Positions 9,038 to 18,769 of a stretch of DNA of 64,000 nt are shown here, piece after piece. Every line of letters starts with the position of its first letter. Within the stretch, counting starts at the first letter, position 1. The translations under genes and the position numbers were made by a program. Under the pieces are notes generated by a model. The model searched no databases, was not told where the DNA came from, and saw only the letters and a program-made list of their open reading frames with translations. Origin of the DNA: Rubritalea tangerina (GTDB lineage: Bacteria > Verrucomicrobiota > Verrucomicrobiia > Verrucomicrobiales > Akkermansiaceae); NCBI RefSeq assembly GCF_042683245.1, contig NZ_JBHUJB010000005.1, positions 124,001 through 188,000 on the forward strand, written 5' to 3'.

Positions 9038-9467
9038 CAAGCAAATGATTGGTGTTAGCCCGGGTTGGGAGCTAAGTTGAGCGAATTCACATGTTTCCTC
9101 TAAAAATTCAGTGAATTACACTGTATTTACAATGGTCTGATTGTGATAGCTTGACGATTTGAAATTATGCGGGGTTTGTACTCTAAAGGGGTACAGTTAG
9201 ATTCAGTGTGTAGATCTCATTAGTATGTGTTGAGTCTTGTTGTAGAGGGATTTAAGGGGGGTGGAGGGCTCTTAAAATGATGGCTCTGAGTGATGGTGTT
9301 GTGTCACTCAAGTGGGCGGTTTTGTTTGATAGAGAAATTCGGGCAGAGGAGCGGCTTTTAGGAATTGGTCTCAAGGTAGGTATCTCAAGGTAGGTAGAGT
9401 GGTGGTGAGGTTTTTTTGAGAATGGTATTGAGTGTTCAATGCGCGTGACTATTTTTTGAGTGGCTTT
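9038..9467. other. intergenic region upstream of dgt
   Basis: About 430 bp between divergent genes. It contains a small inverted repeat CAGTGAATTACACTG (9109-9123) and a perfect 14-bp tandem duplication TCTCAAGGTAGGTA at 9369-9382 and 9383-9396. No gene is supported here; the open frame on the minus strand at 9252-9575 overlaps dgt and has no family features. Confidence 0.5.
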
Positions 9468-10751
9468 ATGCAGAACACATTTTACAGCGACTTTGATCGG
9501 GAGAGATTGGTGGAAGAAGTACCTCGGGATGAATTTCGTTCTGCTTTTCAGATTGATCGGGACCGGGTATTGCACACGCCTACTTTTCGTCGTTTACAGA
9601 GCAAGACACAGGTGTTTTGGAGTGGTGAGTATGACTTTTACCGGACTCGACTGACCCATTCTTTGGAGGTAGCTCAGATTGGGAGATCAATATGTAGTTA
9701 TTTACAACAGACATCTGATTTACTCAGGGAGGATTACTTTATTGATGCCGATTTGGTGGAAGCCGTGTGTCTGTCTCATGATCTTGGGCACCCTCCCTAT
9801 GGGCACGCGGGGGAGATGGCGCTAAATGCTTTGATGGCTGAGGATGGAGGTTTTGAAGGGAATGCTCAGACATTGCGTCTGTTGACTGAGCGCATTTTTT
9901 CAGCACGTAAATCTGGAATGAATCCAACGCGGGCCTTTCTAGATGGTGTGTTGAAGTACAAAACATTGTGGTCTGAATTGAAGGCTGTTTCGGCAGACCA
10001 GGCGCCTAAGAATCATTTCATCTATGACGAGCAGCAGAGCTACTTGGATTGGGTGTTGGAGGGGCGTGATTTTCCTGTGGAGTACATCCCGGGCCGGGTC
10101 AGAGATGGGTTTAAGTCGATCGAGTGTCAGATTATGGATTGGGCGGATGATGTGGCCTATTCTCTCAATGATTTGGCGGATAGTGTGCGTGCAGGCTTTT
10201 TATCAATTCAGAAGATCGAGCAGTGGGCTGAGGCCAATGGGATGGAGGTGACTCAAGGTTCGGCACTAGGTGATTTGTTAGGAGCGATCAGGACAGGTAA
10301 GGTTGAACCGATGTTAGGCAGAAAAATCGGGACCTACATTCAAGCGGTCCAAATAGAAGAAGTTCAGAATTTCATGAGTGCGGTCACAAACCGTTATCAC
10401 TACAAGCTTCATGTGGATGAAGAGGTAAGAGCCGAATCTAAGGTATACAAGAAGTTGGCTTATGAAGTCGTCTTTATGTCACCTGAGCTGAATCAGCTCG
10501 AGTACAAAGGGAACTATATGCTTGGAAGGTTGTGGGATATTCTGAGTAAACGATATGTGCTTGGAGAGGATATTCCCTATCAGCTTCTTTCAGACGATGT
10601 GGCTGGTGAGATCGAAGCCGCTGAGGGGGTGGGGGGGAAGCGTCGGCTTTTATGTGATTACATGGCGAGTCTAACAGATGGTTCTACAAGCCGTTTGTAT
10701 AAGCGGCTGTTTGTGCCGGATGTGGGATCTATTGGGGATTTGGTGGGCTAG
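9468..10751 (+). CDS. dgt: deoxyguanosinetriphosphate triphosphohydrolase (dGTPase) family protein
   Basis: A 427-residue cytoplasmic HD-domain enzyme that splits dNTPs, classically dGTP, into the nucleoside and triphosphate. The sequence has the family N-terminus (RLQSKTQVF then RTRLTHSLEVAQIGRSI, first metal His) and the HD motif LSHDLGHPPYGHAGE at about residue 102, followed by NAQTLRLL and, further on, CQIMDWADDVAYSLNDLADS. I chose ATG 9468 (MQNTFYSDFDRERL); a GTG at 9432 would add 12 residues. The recQ gene follows 13 bp later, so the pair is probably cotranscribed, linking nucleotide-pool control with DNA repair. Confidence 0.9.
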   Translation: MQNTFYSDFDRERLVEEVPRDEFRSAFQIDRDRVLHTPTFRRLQSKTQVFWSGEYDFYRTRLTHSLEVAQIGRSICSYLQQTSDLLREDYFIDADLVEAVCLSHDLGHPPYGHAGEMALNALMAEDGGFEGNAQTLRLLTERIFSARKSGMNPTRAFLDGVLKYKTLWSELKAVSADQAPKNHFIYDEQQSYLDWVLEGRDFPVEYIPGRVRDGFKSIECQIMDWADDVAYSLNDLADSVRAGFLSIQKIEQWAEANGMEVTQGSALGDLLGAIRTGKVEPMLGRKIGTYIQAVQIEEVQNFMSAVTNRYHYKLHVDEEVRAESKVYKKLAYEVVFMSPELNQLEYKGNYMLGRLWDILSKRYVLGEDIPYQLLSDDVAGEIEAAEGVGGKRRLLCDYMASLTDGSTSRLYKRLFVPDVGSIGDLVG

Positions 10752-10764
10752 ATGAGGGTGAGTC

Positions 10765-12876
10765 ATGAGTAGGATTGAAAAGCAGCCATTGGAGGCGTTG
10801 AGTGAGTATTTTGGGTTTGATGGCTTTTTAGATGGCCAGCAGGCTGTGGTAGAGAAAATACTTACGGGTGAGGATGGGTTAGTGGTGATGCCTACAGGTG
10901 GGGGAAAGTCCCTATGTTATCAATTGCCAGCATTGTGCATGCGAGGTGTTAGTATTGTGGTGAGCCCTCTGATTGCGTTGATGAAGGATCAGGTGGATGC
11001 TTTAGTCGATAAGGGCATAGCTGCCACGATGATCAACTCTACTTTGGGGATTGCGGAGCAACGTGAGCGGATTTCGCGGATGCGAGCGGGAGAGTACAAG
11101 CTGGTGTATGTGGCTCCGGAACGATTTAAGGTAGAGAGTTTTATTGCTGCATTGTTAGAGGTGGACATAGCATTGTTTGCAGTAGATGAAGCTCACTGTT
11201 TGAGCCAATGGGGGCATGACTTTCGACCTGACTATATGCGCTTGGGTAAAGCATTGGAGCGCATAGGAAATCCACAATGTGTGGCACTGACTGCTACAGC
11301 GACTCCAGTAGTGCGCGAAGATATACTGAAAGTACTTCAGCTGCGCACTCCTTTTGAGTTGGTGAGTGGGTTCGCACGGCCGAACTTGTCATTGATGGTA
11401 ACGGCTGTATCAAAGCACGAGCAGAAATATAAGCGTATTCGTGAGGTCGTTAAGCGCTGGAAGACCGGGATTGTTTATTGTGCTACTAGGAAGCGGGTAG
11501 ATGAGGTTGCGGAGATGCTGCACGATTGGGGGATTAGTTGTATTGCCTACCATGGTGGAATGAGTGATGAGATGCGTGAGAAGACTCAAAACGTGTTTAT
11601 TCAACGAGAGGCGGATGTGGCGGTGGCAACGAATGCTTTTGGTATGGGGATTGATCGATCGGATGTGCGTTTTGTGATCCACTTTGAGGTGCCTGGAAGT
11701 GTAGAGGCATATTACCAAGAGGCTGGACGTGCAGGGCGTGATGGTGAGGCTGCATACTGTGAGTTATTGTTTAATTATGCAGACACGCGGACACAGGAGT
11801 TTTTCATAGAGGGAGTGAATCCAAGCTATGCGACGATTTGTAATGTGTATCAGCACCTTCAGAATCAAGCGAACTCAGATTTTGAGGTGTTAGAGACATT
11901 GGAGCAAATCAAGATTGGAGCGGATGTAAAGAATGGCATGGCGGTGGGAAGCGCGCTTTCGGCTCTGATGAAGCACGGGTTGGTAGAACGTTTTGATGTC
12001 TCTGGCGCGAGGGCTAAGGGAACGCGTTTATTGAAGCCTGAGGTGTTGACCAGCCGTCTAGGAATCGACCGGGCTGTGCTTGAAGAAAAGGAGCAGAGAG
12101 ACAGGGCCAAGCTTAATGCAATGATCGAGCTATGCTATGCGCGAGTGTGCAGGCAAAAGTGGATCATGGAGTATTTTGGTGAAGGGGATGCGACGGTGTG
12201 TGGCAGTTGTGATGTTTGCCGAAGTAAGTTTGGGGATGACGCTAGTGAGGGGAGTGAGGAACAGGTGTTAGATTTGAGGAAAGCTTTGAGTGGTGTTGCA
12301 CGCATGAGTCGCAAGATTAATGGAAAGTGGGAAGGCCGGTACGGGCGAGGGAGAATTGTTCAAATGTTAGTAGGGAGCAAATCCCAAGAGGTAAAGAAAC
12401 ACAAGTTAGACGGCTTAACTACTTACGGGATTCTGAAGGGCAAGGGTACTGCCTACTTGAATGAACTTTTCCATGCGATGCATGATGCTGGGCTGATCTA
12501 CACGCAAAAAGGTGAGTTTCCTTTAGTGAGCCTCACACCGAGGGGGGAGCAAGTGATGTTAGATAGGGCTTCATGCTCACTGGTGTGGCCAAACTCATCC
12601 AAATCTGAGAGTTTAACGACTGGGGGTGGAGATATAGTGTTAGAGGAGATGGGGTTTGATCCAGAGCTTTTTGAACGGTTGAAGAAGGTACGTTTTGAGA
12701 TTGCGCAAGCTGAGAATGTGCCCGCCTATGCGATCTTTAACAATAAGACTTTGGAGGCGTTTACGAGGTTGAGGCCGAAGTCGATGCAAGCAGGCAGGCG
12801 TATTAGGGGAGTGGGAGAGACCAAAGCCGATAAGTATTTGGCTCAGTTTATTGCAGTTATCAAGACCTATGGTTAG
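10765..12876 (+). CDS. recQ: ATP-dependent DNA helicase RecQ
   Basis: A 703-residue superfamily 2 helicase. Walker A is MPTGGGKSLCYQLP at about residue 42; the Walker B/DEAH region is VDEAHCLSQWGHDFRPDY; motif VI is YYQEAGRAGRDG. The RQC zinc-site cysteines are visible in CYARVCRQ and VCGSCDVC, and an HRDC domain closes the protein (FERLKKVRFEIAQAENVPAY, ending in GETKADKYLAQF). It unwinds duplex and branched DNA in recombination repair. It lies 13 bp after dgt with GAGG before the ATG. Its stop codon overlaps, tail to tail, the stop of the minus-strand solute-binding protein gene. Confidence 0.97.
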   Translation: MSRIEKQPLEALSEYFGFDGFLDGQQAVVEKILTGEDGLVVMPTGGGKSLCYQLPALCMRGVSIVVSPLIALMKDQVDALVDKGIAATMINSTLGIAEQRERISRMRAGEYKLVYVAPERFKVESFIAALLEVDIALFAVDEAHCLSQWGHDFRPDYMRLGKALERIGNPQCVALTATATPVVREDILKVLQLRTPFELVSGFARPNLSLMVTAVSKHEQKYKRIREVVKRWKTGIVYCATRKRVDEVAEMLHDWGISCIAYHGGMSDEMREKTQNVFIQREADVAVATNAFGMGIDRSDVRFVIHFEVPGSVEAYYQEAGRAGRDGEAAYCELLFNYADTRTQEFFIEGVNPSYATICNVYQHLQNQANSDFEVLETLEQIKIGADVKNGMAVGSALSALMKHGLVERFDVSGARAKGTRLLKPEVLTSRLGIDRAVLEEKEQRDRAKLNAMIELCYARVCRQKWIMEYFGEGDATVCGSCDVCRSKFGDDASEGSEEQVLDLRKALSGVARMSRKINGKWEGRYGRGRIVQMLVGSKSQEVKKHKLDGLTTYGILKGKGTAYLNELFHAMHDAGLIYTQKGEFPLVSLTPRGEQVMLDRASCSLVWPNSSKSESLTTGGGDIVLEEMGFDPELFERLKKVRFEIAQAENVPAYAIFNNKTLEAFTRLRPKSMQAGRRIRGVGETKADKYLAQFIAVIKTYG

Positions 12877-13646
12877 GGGGGATCTGGGATGGCAGATGAG
12901 TGGTCTAATTTGTGTTTTTTGAGTATTTTTAAGTAGGTTCCGTCATTACGCATTTCTTGGAATGCTTTATTGAAGTCGTTGATGATTGATTGGTGGTCAG
13001 GTATGGATTTGGCCATCATAAGGTGGAGAGCCTGTTGGGATAGCAAGGGTTTGATAAAGACGTGGCTCTGTTCAGGGTGTTGGTCATGCATTTTGCCATC
13101 TTCGTAGCGGAAGACTTCAAAGGAGACGGCAATCATATCGACTCTGTCTCGCTGGAGTTTACGAATGTTAAGGATTTGATTTTTCGCGACATCTTTTTGG
13201 AGGTAGCCAGCATTATCGAATGCGGGGCTATTGACGAAGTTCTTGCAGACACCAATGCGGTAGGCTGTGAGGTCACGGAGTGAGGAGTACTGAGTGAGTC
13301 TAGCTTCACTATTGGCAACGAGGCCAACATTTACCTTTAGCATGGGCTGGCTGTAGTGGTAGTGGCGCGCCCTCTCATGATTGTAATAAGCTCCGAGTAC
13401 GATGTCGGCTCTTTGTTTTTTGACTTCTTCGAGCGCTCTGGTCCAGGGGAGAAACTCGATACTGGCAGTGTGTCCAGCACGCCGAAAGGCTTCAGTCGCC
13501 AATTCTGTAAGTGGGCCACCATCGGGCAATTTCTCACCGTAGAAGGGGGGCCAGTTCAGTGTGACCATTTTGATTTCTCTGGCTTCAGCACAGACAGCCC
13601 CCAGGCTGAGGATTGAAAGTAAGAAGTGCTGGAGGGGGGAGGGCAT
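12873..13646 (-). CDS. periplasmic solute-binding protein (SBP_bac_3 type)
   Basis: A 257-residue exported protein with a signal peptide (LQHFLLSILSLGAVCAEA). The body has the two-lobe pattern of amino-acid-binding proteins: MVTLNWPPFYGEKLPDGGPL, ALEEVKKQRADIVLGAYY, LTAYRIGVCKNFV and the C-terminal FNKAFQEMRNDGTYLKILKK. No ABC permease or ATPase is nearby. It starts 9 bp after the stop of the phosphatase gene, so the two form an operon. It may deliver a ligand signal to that membrane protein instead of feeding a transporter. The ligand is unknown. Confidence 0.85.
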   Translation of the reverse strand: MPSPLQHFLLSILSLGAVCAEAREIKMVTLNWPPFYGEKLPDGGPLTELATEAFRRAGHTASIEFLPWTRALEEVKKQRADIVLGAYYNHERARHYHYSQPMLKVNVGLVANSEARLTQYSSLRDLTAYRIGVCKNFVNSPAFDNAGYLQKDVAKNQILNIRKLQRDRVDMIAVSFEVFRYEDGKMHDQHPEQSHVFIKPLLSQQALHLMMAKSIPDHQSIINDFNKAFQEMRNDGTYLKILKKHKLDHSSAIPDPP

Positions 13647-13655
13647 GGTGCTAAG

Positions 13656-15293
13656 CTAGAGTTTCCTAATGACTAGGATACTTATATCGTCGACTATATC
13701 ACCGCCACTGGCGTGAGAGATGACCTTGCGGTAGAGCGAGTCTGCGATCTGCTGAGGAGAGAGTTTGAGGTCTTGTCTGACCCAATCGATAATTTCCTTG
13801 CGTTCAATCATGACACCGGCAGTGTTCTCGACTTCGACAAGTCCGTCTGAGTAGAGAAAGAGCGTGTCACCTTGATTGAGTGGGATGGAGTGCTCGATGT
13901 ATGACTTTTTATTCAGTAGCTCTGAGGGGAGGAGACCTAGAGCTGGCCCCCCTTTATCAAAGATCTCAGAGTTGCCATCATGACGGAAGAGGACTGCAGG
14001 TTCTCTTGCTGCTTTGACAAAGCGCATAGTATTTTCTTCTGCATTAAGGATGGTATGGAAGGTGCTGGCGAAGCGTCCTTCAGGGAAAAGTTCATGCACG
14101 CGAAGGTTGATCTGGTAGAATGCATCTGCAATGGAGGGGGTCTCAATATTAATGCAGTCTTCAAGTTGGGTGTGGAAGATGGATGCAAGGAGTGAGGAGG
14201 AGACACCGTGGCCAGACATTTCGGCAAAGGTGATTCCTAGCTTTTGATGATTTGAGCAGGTGTCGAAGTGAATGTAGTCGCCGCCAATCGAAGCACAGGG
14301 TTTCGTGATGAAGCCAATTTCAAATCCGGAGAGTTCTGGGGGCGATTTAGGGAGGAATGCTTGGTGGGCACGCTGGGCGATTTGGAGGTCCTTAGCTTGG
14401 CTCCTTTTGTAATCATTGAGTGAATTCATGGCCTGAATGGCAGCTGTGACATCGGTTGAAACTCCAATGACTCCGACGATATTTGTTCCCTCACGCATTG
14501 GGGAATACCAAGTTTCAAACGAACGCCCTTCGGTGGTGCGGATTTCACTAAAGCTTTCCCCTTTGAGGGCACGGAGGAAATCTCCGACATTGGTGGGCAT
14601 GTCATTGTGGACTGCTTCGATTGATTTGCCTATAATGTCCATAGGCTTTTCATGCAGTTTATTGAGTCCCATGCCTTCGCAGACGGTAAATTTTCCATGC
14701 CGATCGAGTGAGAAGGCGATTACAGGCGAGGCGGAAACGACAGTTTGTAGTCTTTCTCTGTTTTCACTCAAATCATGCTCGAGGTGGATCTGATGTTCTT
14801 TATTTGCCTTACCTACGCGAATAAGGGTCATACTGGCAATGATTAGTAAGATCGTCAGTAGGAGGTAAAAGTAGGTATAAATGTTTGTGTTCTCTTTAAG
14901 TGTCGTGATATCGCCAATTCTTTTACCTCGATAGAAGATGGCTTGAGTGTTCTCAATATCTCTTATCAAACCCATTGAGCGCAAGAATTCACGGATTTCC
15001 CCCTTGTTTTTGGCCTCTCTATAGTTGGCAAACAATGCTCCATCTGAATGGGTGACACTGATAGATTTGAACTCACCCTCAGTGGCGATGATCGCGGTAT
15101 ACTCTTGTGCAGTTTCCTCGTCGATATTCCACAGGTAGGATGAAAGTAGCTCTCCATAGTGTGCTGTGTCACGGACTGCTGCGTAGCGAGTTCTGCTTTC
15201 ATGCAAGACGATGTATCCACCGAGCAGAATCAAGCTGGCTATGCTCAGCCAGAACAGGAAATTCATGTGGTTTTTAGCTGGTTGGGAGTTCAT
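13656..15293 (-). CDS. membrane sensor with PAS domain and SpoIIE/PP2C-type Ser/Thr phosphatase domain
   Basis: A 545-residue signalling protein. One TM helix near residues 11-28 (MNFLFWLSIASLILLGGYIV) and one near 135-155 (FYLLLTILLIIASMTLI) enclose a periplasmic sensor of about 105 residues. A PAS domain follows (about 185-295; SPVIAFSLDRHGKF, ending IVGVIGVSTDVTA), then a PP2C/SpoIIE phosphatase with IGGDYIHFD, FAEMSGHGVSSSLLA, LFLYSDGLVEVEN and DDISILVI. In the SGHG motif the usual preceding Asp is Glu; the GGD and DD metal ligands are intact. Such phosphatases usually act on anti-sigma-factor antagonists. No antagonist or kinase is beside it; the solute-binding protein gene downstream may be its input. 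Confidence 0.9.
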   Translation of the reverse strand: MNSQPAKNHMNFLFWLSIASLILLGGYIVLHESRTRYAAVRDTAHYGELLSSYLWNIDEETAQEYTAIIATEGEFKSISVTHSDGALFANYREAKNKGEIREFLRSMGLIRDIENTQAIFYRGKRIGDITTLKENTNIYTYFYLLLTILLIIASMTLIRVGKANKEHQIHLEHDLSENRERLQTVVSASPVIAFSLDRHGKFTVCEGMGLNKLHEKPMDIIGKSIEAVHNDMPTNVGDFLRALKGESFSEIRTTEGRSFETWYSPMREGTNIVGVIGVSTDVTAAIQAMNSLNDYKRSQAKDLQIAQRAHQAFLPKSPPELSGFEIGFITKPCASIGGDYIHFDTCSNHQKLGITFAEMSGHGVSSSLLASIFHTQLEDCINIETPSIADAFYQINLRVHELFPEGRFASTFHTILNAEENTMRFVKAAREPAVLFRHDGNSEIFDKGGPALGLLPSELLNKKSYIEHSIPLNQGDTLFLYSDGLVEVENTAGVMIERKEIIDWVRQDLKLSPQQIADSLYRKVISHASGGDIVDDISILVIRKL

Positions 15294-15502
15294 GAATTCT
15301 TGTTAGATAGGGGATATAGAAAGAAAATGGGATGATAGTATAAGGGATGCCAACCGCTAGTGACAGGATTAAATGCTCAAAATGTGATAGATTTTAAATT
15401 TTTGGTGGTGAATATGCTTTATATTCAGTGCTTAGTGGAGGGGTGTTGTGCTGGGAGTACAGAGAATATCCCAAAATCAATACAGAGGGAGATAAGATGG
15501 AC

Positions 15503-16666
15503 TCACTTTTTGGGGCTACCCCAGAGCATGCTTGGGCGTTCGATATATTTGTATGCGGCTGAGCATACAATGAGGGTAAGAATGGTGAGCGTGGCAAGAG
15601 GTAGAAGGTTGGTGGGCCATTGGCCTTTTTCAAGGGTGAAGAGAGGCTGTATCAAGTGGTCATGAAGAATGTAGAGCAAGGCTCCGTGAAAGAGATAGAT
15701 TGAATAACACATTCCTCCGATCGTAGCGAAGAGTGGACGTGAGAGAAGCCAATTGAGGAGTGAGCCGCGCAAGACACAGATAAAGGCAAGCAATAGTAGA
15801 AGAGCCAGCCATTTGTGGGCGCCATTGATTTTGAGAGCGAATGGAATGAAGAGCCAGGTAGCTGCACCTATGCAATCGAGCAAGTAGCAAAAGGGTTTCT
15901 GTCGGGGAGTGTTTTTCCAGTAGGAGAGGTAGAGGTCTCCTAAAATGAGGCCGACCAGAAAAAACTGGAGTTGTCCAATGATAGACTTCGACCAGAGGCC
16001 TGAGGGAAAGTGTGTGTTGAGGTATGTGGCTGCATATTGAATTGCAAAAATGGCAATGACAAAACTGGCTCTTCTGAACCAGGGAGAAGAGATCATGAAG
16101 AGTCGGCAGAGAAGTGGTGCGAGAAGGTAGAACTGAATTTCTATTTCTAGTGTCCATGAGACGTAGAGGATAGGGTTCAATTCTCCAGCATAGAGAAGGC
16201 TGTGCGAGTAGAGTAAGCCGGCTAGGTAGTGATGGAGCATCTCGTCCCAAGGCATGCCACATCTTAACATCCAGAGAGCTCCGAGAGTGAGGGCTATAAA
16301 GTAAGGGAGACCGATGCGCACTACTCGTCTGGAGTAGTACGTTTTCAAGTCGACTTTTCTTTTGTCAAACAGGTAGTGGTTTGCAAAGGGCAGCGCTAGT
16401 ACGAAGCCACTGATGACAAAGAAGACTTGGACGCCAAACCAGCCTTGACCGATAGCAAAATTGAGCCAGTCCCAGGATGGTGGGAAGCTGATAGCATTGG
16501 GGATGGGGGCTGCAAAGAATAGAATATGGGCGTGGTAGAGCAAAACTGCCATGATGGAGACAAAGCGTAGCCCATCAATCTCAGGCATGTAATTTCCCGA
16601 ACTCGTGACTCGAGAAAACTGTGAGAGGATTTTTTGCCAGAAGGAGATTGGTTTGGAGTCGCCCAT
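15503..16666 (-). CDS. acyltransferase 3 family integral membrane protein (OafA/YrhL-like)
   Basis: A 387-residue membrane protein with about ten hydrophobic helices. The N-terminus has the family signature: MPEIDGLRFVSIMAVLLYHA with the catalytic-type His, then FGVQVFFVISGFVLALPFAN and YYSRRVVRIGLPYF. Members O-acylate sugars of lipopolysaccharide, capsule or glycans using acyl-CoA. There is no fused SGNH domain. It is not in an obvious operon: the phosphatase gene starts 210 bp downstream and menD diverges upstream. The acceptor is unknown. Confidence 0.9.
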   Translation of the reverse strand: MGDSKPISFWQKILSQFSRVTSSGNYMPEIDGLRFVSIMAVLLYHAHILFFAAPIPNAISFPPSWDWLNFAIGQGWFGVQVFFVISGFVLALPFANHYLFDKRKVDLKTYYSRRVVRIGLPYFIALTLGALWMLRCGMPWDEMLHHYLAGLLYSHSLLYAGELNPILYVSWTLEIEIQFYLLAPLLCRLFMISSPWFRRASFVIAIFAIQYAATYLNTHFPSGLWSKSIIGQLQFFLVGLILGDLYLSYWKNTPRQKPFCYLLDCIGAATWLFIPFALKINGAHKWLALLLLLAFICVLRGSLLNWLLSRPLFATIGGMCYSIYLFHGALLYILHDHLIQPLFTLEKGQWPTNLLPLATLTILTLIVCSAAYKYIERPSMLWGSPKK

Positions 16667-16782
16667 GAATTCGCTGGTGAGCGCAGGATCCTAGCTGGGA
16701 ATGGTATCTCGTCCAGTGTCGTATGTGAAATTTTTGGCTTCTATGATTTCCTAGTTGTACGCTTCAGGGTAGAGCATGGGGC

Positions 16783-18351
16783 ATGCAGAATGATTCTATA
16801 GCAACTGAGGTAGTGGAGGCATGTTTATTAGCAGGTATAAGAGAGTATGTGGTGTGTGCGGGAGCACGCAATTTGTCATTGATTGAATCGCTTGTGAGCA
16901 GTGAAGAGGCTGTGGTGTGGTCCCATTTTGAGGAGCGTTCTGCTGGCTTTTTTGCTTTGGGTAGGACGATGGATTCTGGGGAGCCATGTGCGGTGGTCAC
17001 GACCTCAGGAACTGCCGTTGCTGAGTTATTGCCTGCGTTGGTAGAAGCTCATTATCAAAGGCGGCCACTGGTGATTATTTCTGCTGATCGGCCTCAATGT
17101 TATCGCGGTTCTGGTTCGCCTCAGGCCATAGAGCAAGTTGGGATCTTCAGTCACTATGTGGAAGGTGTGGATGACATTGAAGCATTGGGTGGAGAATACT
17201 TTCAGGAATGGAGTGGTAGAGGGACATGGCAGCTCAATGTTTGTTTGGAAGAAAATGCGGTATCACGGCCAGTAGGTAAGCTATTGGGTGAGCCTAAGCT
17301 ATCCAGAGAGAACTTTGAGGTGAGTAGCCTAGTGCATTTTTTCGAGAATTTCTGGCAGGGGATGGTGGTGTGTGTGGGGGCGCTTGAGCCAGAAGACCGT
17401 GAGGAGGTGTTTGGTTTTTTGAGTGAAATTCGTGTGCCTGTCATTGCCGATCCGACTTCAGGTTTGAGGGAGCTTTTGGGGCCGTTGTTAGTTGCTGATC
17501 CTGAACGTTTATTGAAAGCGTATGCTCCCCGGTTGGTACTACGTATTGGGGAAGTACCAATAGGAAGGTTTTGGCGAGACCTTGAGGATGCTCAAGATGT
17601 GGAAGTGATGTCGATTGCCCGCAATGGATTACCGGGCTTAGTGCGACAGAGTAGCGTGATCAGAGGTGAGGTGGGGAGAATTCTTCGTGGACTGGGTGAG
17701 GTGGGAGAATTAGGGGATTCACTGGATATGCTGAAGGGATGTCGTAGGCGTTGGGCGCAAATTGATCAACTGCTTGAGATGTACCCAGATAGTGAGCCCG
17801 GAATGGTTAGGACTTTGTCGCTATACTCAAGTGTCGCTCAGAGTTTATATCTCGGAAACAGTTTGCCGATTAGAGAGTGGGGGCAATTTGGTCAGCGTGA
17901 ATACCCTGTGGAAAATATTCGGGCGAATCGAGGAGCCAACGGTATTGATGGACAGCTCTCGACTTGGATTGGATTAACGCATGGTATCGAAGATGCCTGG
18001 TGTGTTTTAGGTGACTTGACTACATTGTATGATATGTCCGCTCCCATTTTACTGGAAGAATGTGAGGCACCTGGCCGAGTGCTTGTGGTGATCAACAATG
18101 GCGGAGGAGCGATTTTCAGCAGGCTAGACAGAGTGGGGAGAATGTCATCAGTGACACAGTCGGTGGTTACGAATGAGCATTCTTTTTCATTTGAGGCATG
18201 GGCAAAGCTATGGGGATGGGATTACCAGTTGCACGATTCAGCGAATGATATCGAAATTGAGGGGCGCGAGAGACCATTAGTGGTTGAGGTGCGTCCAGAT
18301 AAACAACAGACTGAAGCATTCTGGAAAGCCTACGGCGCACTGGAATTATAG
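16783..18351 (+). CDS. menD: 2-succinyl-5-enolpyruvyl-6-hydroxy-3-cyclohexene-1-carboxylate synthase (MenD)
   Basis: A 522-residue thiamine-diphosphate enzyme of menaquinone synthesis, which joins isochorismate and 2-oxoglutarate. The ThDP Glu lies in SHFEERSAGFFALG, the substrate loop in VTTSGTAVAELLPALVEAHY, ISADRPQCYRGSGSPQAI follows, and the ThDP/metal motif is GDLTTLYDMSAPIL to NNGGGAIFS. It is somewhat shorter than the usual 550 or more residues and has CAGARN where CPGSRN is usual, so the first substrate loop is atypical. No other men gene is in the window. It diverges from the acyltransferase gene and is followed 19 bp later by a small membrane protein gene. Confidence 0.9.
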   Translation: MQNDSIATEVVEACLLAGIREYVVCAGARNLSLIESLVSSEEAVVWSHFEERSAGFFALGRTMDSGEPCAVVTTSGTAVAELLPALVEAHYQRRPLVIISADRPQCYRGSGSPQAIEQVGIFSHYVEGVDDIEALGGEYFQEWSGRGTWQLNVCLEENAVSRPVGKLLGEPKLSRENFEVSSLVHFFENFWQGMVVCVGALEPEDREEVFGFLSEIRVPVIADPTSGLRELLGPLLVADPERLLKAYAPRLVLRIGEVPIGRFWRDLEDAQDVEVMSIARNGLPGLVRQSSVIRGEVGRILRGLGEVGELGDSLDMLKGCRRRWAQIDQLLEMYPDSEPGMVRTLSLYSSVAQSLYLGNSLPIREWGQFGQREYPVENIRANRGANGIDGQLSTWIGLTHGIEDAWCVLGDLTTLYDMSAPILLEECEAPGRVLVVINNGGGAIFSRLDRVGRMSSVTQSVVTNEHSFSFEAWAKLWGWDYQLHDSANDIEIEGRERPLVVEVRPDKQQTEAFWKAYGALEL

Positions 18352-18370
18352 CTTCATACGGGAGAGGGAT

Positions 18371-18616
18371 ATGAGAAGTGAATCTAAACAGCTCGCCAGG
18401 GCCTTTCTTCATGACCGAAAAGCTCGTCGTCGCATGATGCTTTATTTTACGATGGGACTTATGGCCTTAGTGTTTCTTGGAGCTGTGGTCCTAGACGCTT
18501 GGTTGAGCACCCATATTCTCTTATTTACAGGATATTGGGCACTGGTATTTATTGGGGTCTGCTTTCTAGTCTTATTATGTGTTTATGACATGTTAATGGT
18601 CAGCCGCGGTAAATAA
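18371..18616 (+). CDS. small hypothetical membrane protein
   Basis: An 81-residue protein starting at an ATG preceded by the strong ribosome site GGAGAGGG. A basic N-terminus (ARAFLHDRKARRRMMLY) leads into two TM helices (FTMGLMALVFLGAVVL and LLFTGYWALVFIGVCFLVLL), and it ends VSRGK. It lies 19 bp after menD and is probably cotranscribed. I know no function for it. Confidence 0.8.
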   Translation: MRSESKQLARAFLHDRKARRRMMLYFTMGLMALVFLGAVVLDAWLSTHILLFTGYWALVFIGVCFLVLLCVYDMLMVSRGK

Positions 18617-18769
18617 TATGGGGTGCAAAATAGGGTAAAGTGGTGTTCGAGCGTTCTTAATTGCTGAAATTTTGTAAAAAAGGCAAAAAAGTTACGTAAT
18701 AGTAAAAGTTCCAGAGATTTATCAATTTTACTCTGGCCATATGGCTGTGTTCTGTTCACAAATGCAGTG

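Noticed and set aside
9252..9575. A 107-codon minus-strand open frame upstream of dgt
   Set aside because: It overlaps the start of dgt, is rich in Pro, His and Ser, and shows no domain; likely a chance frame.
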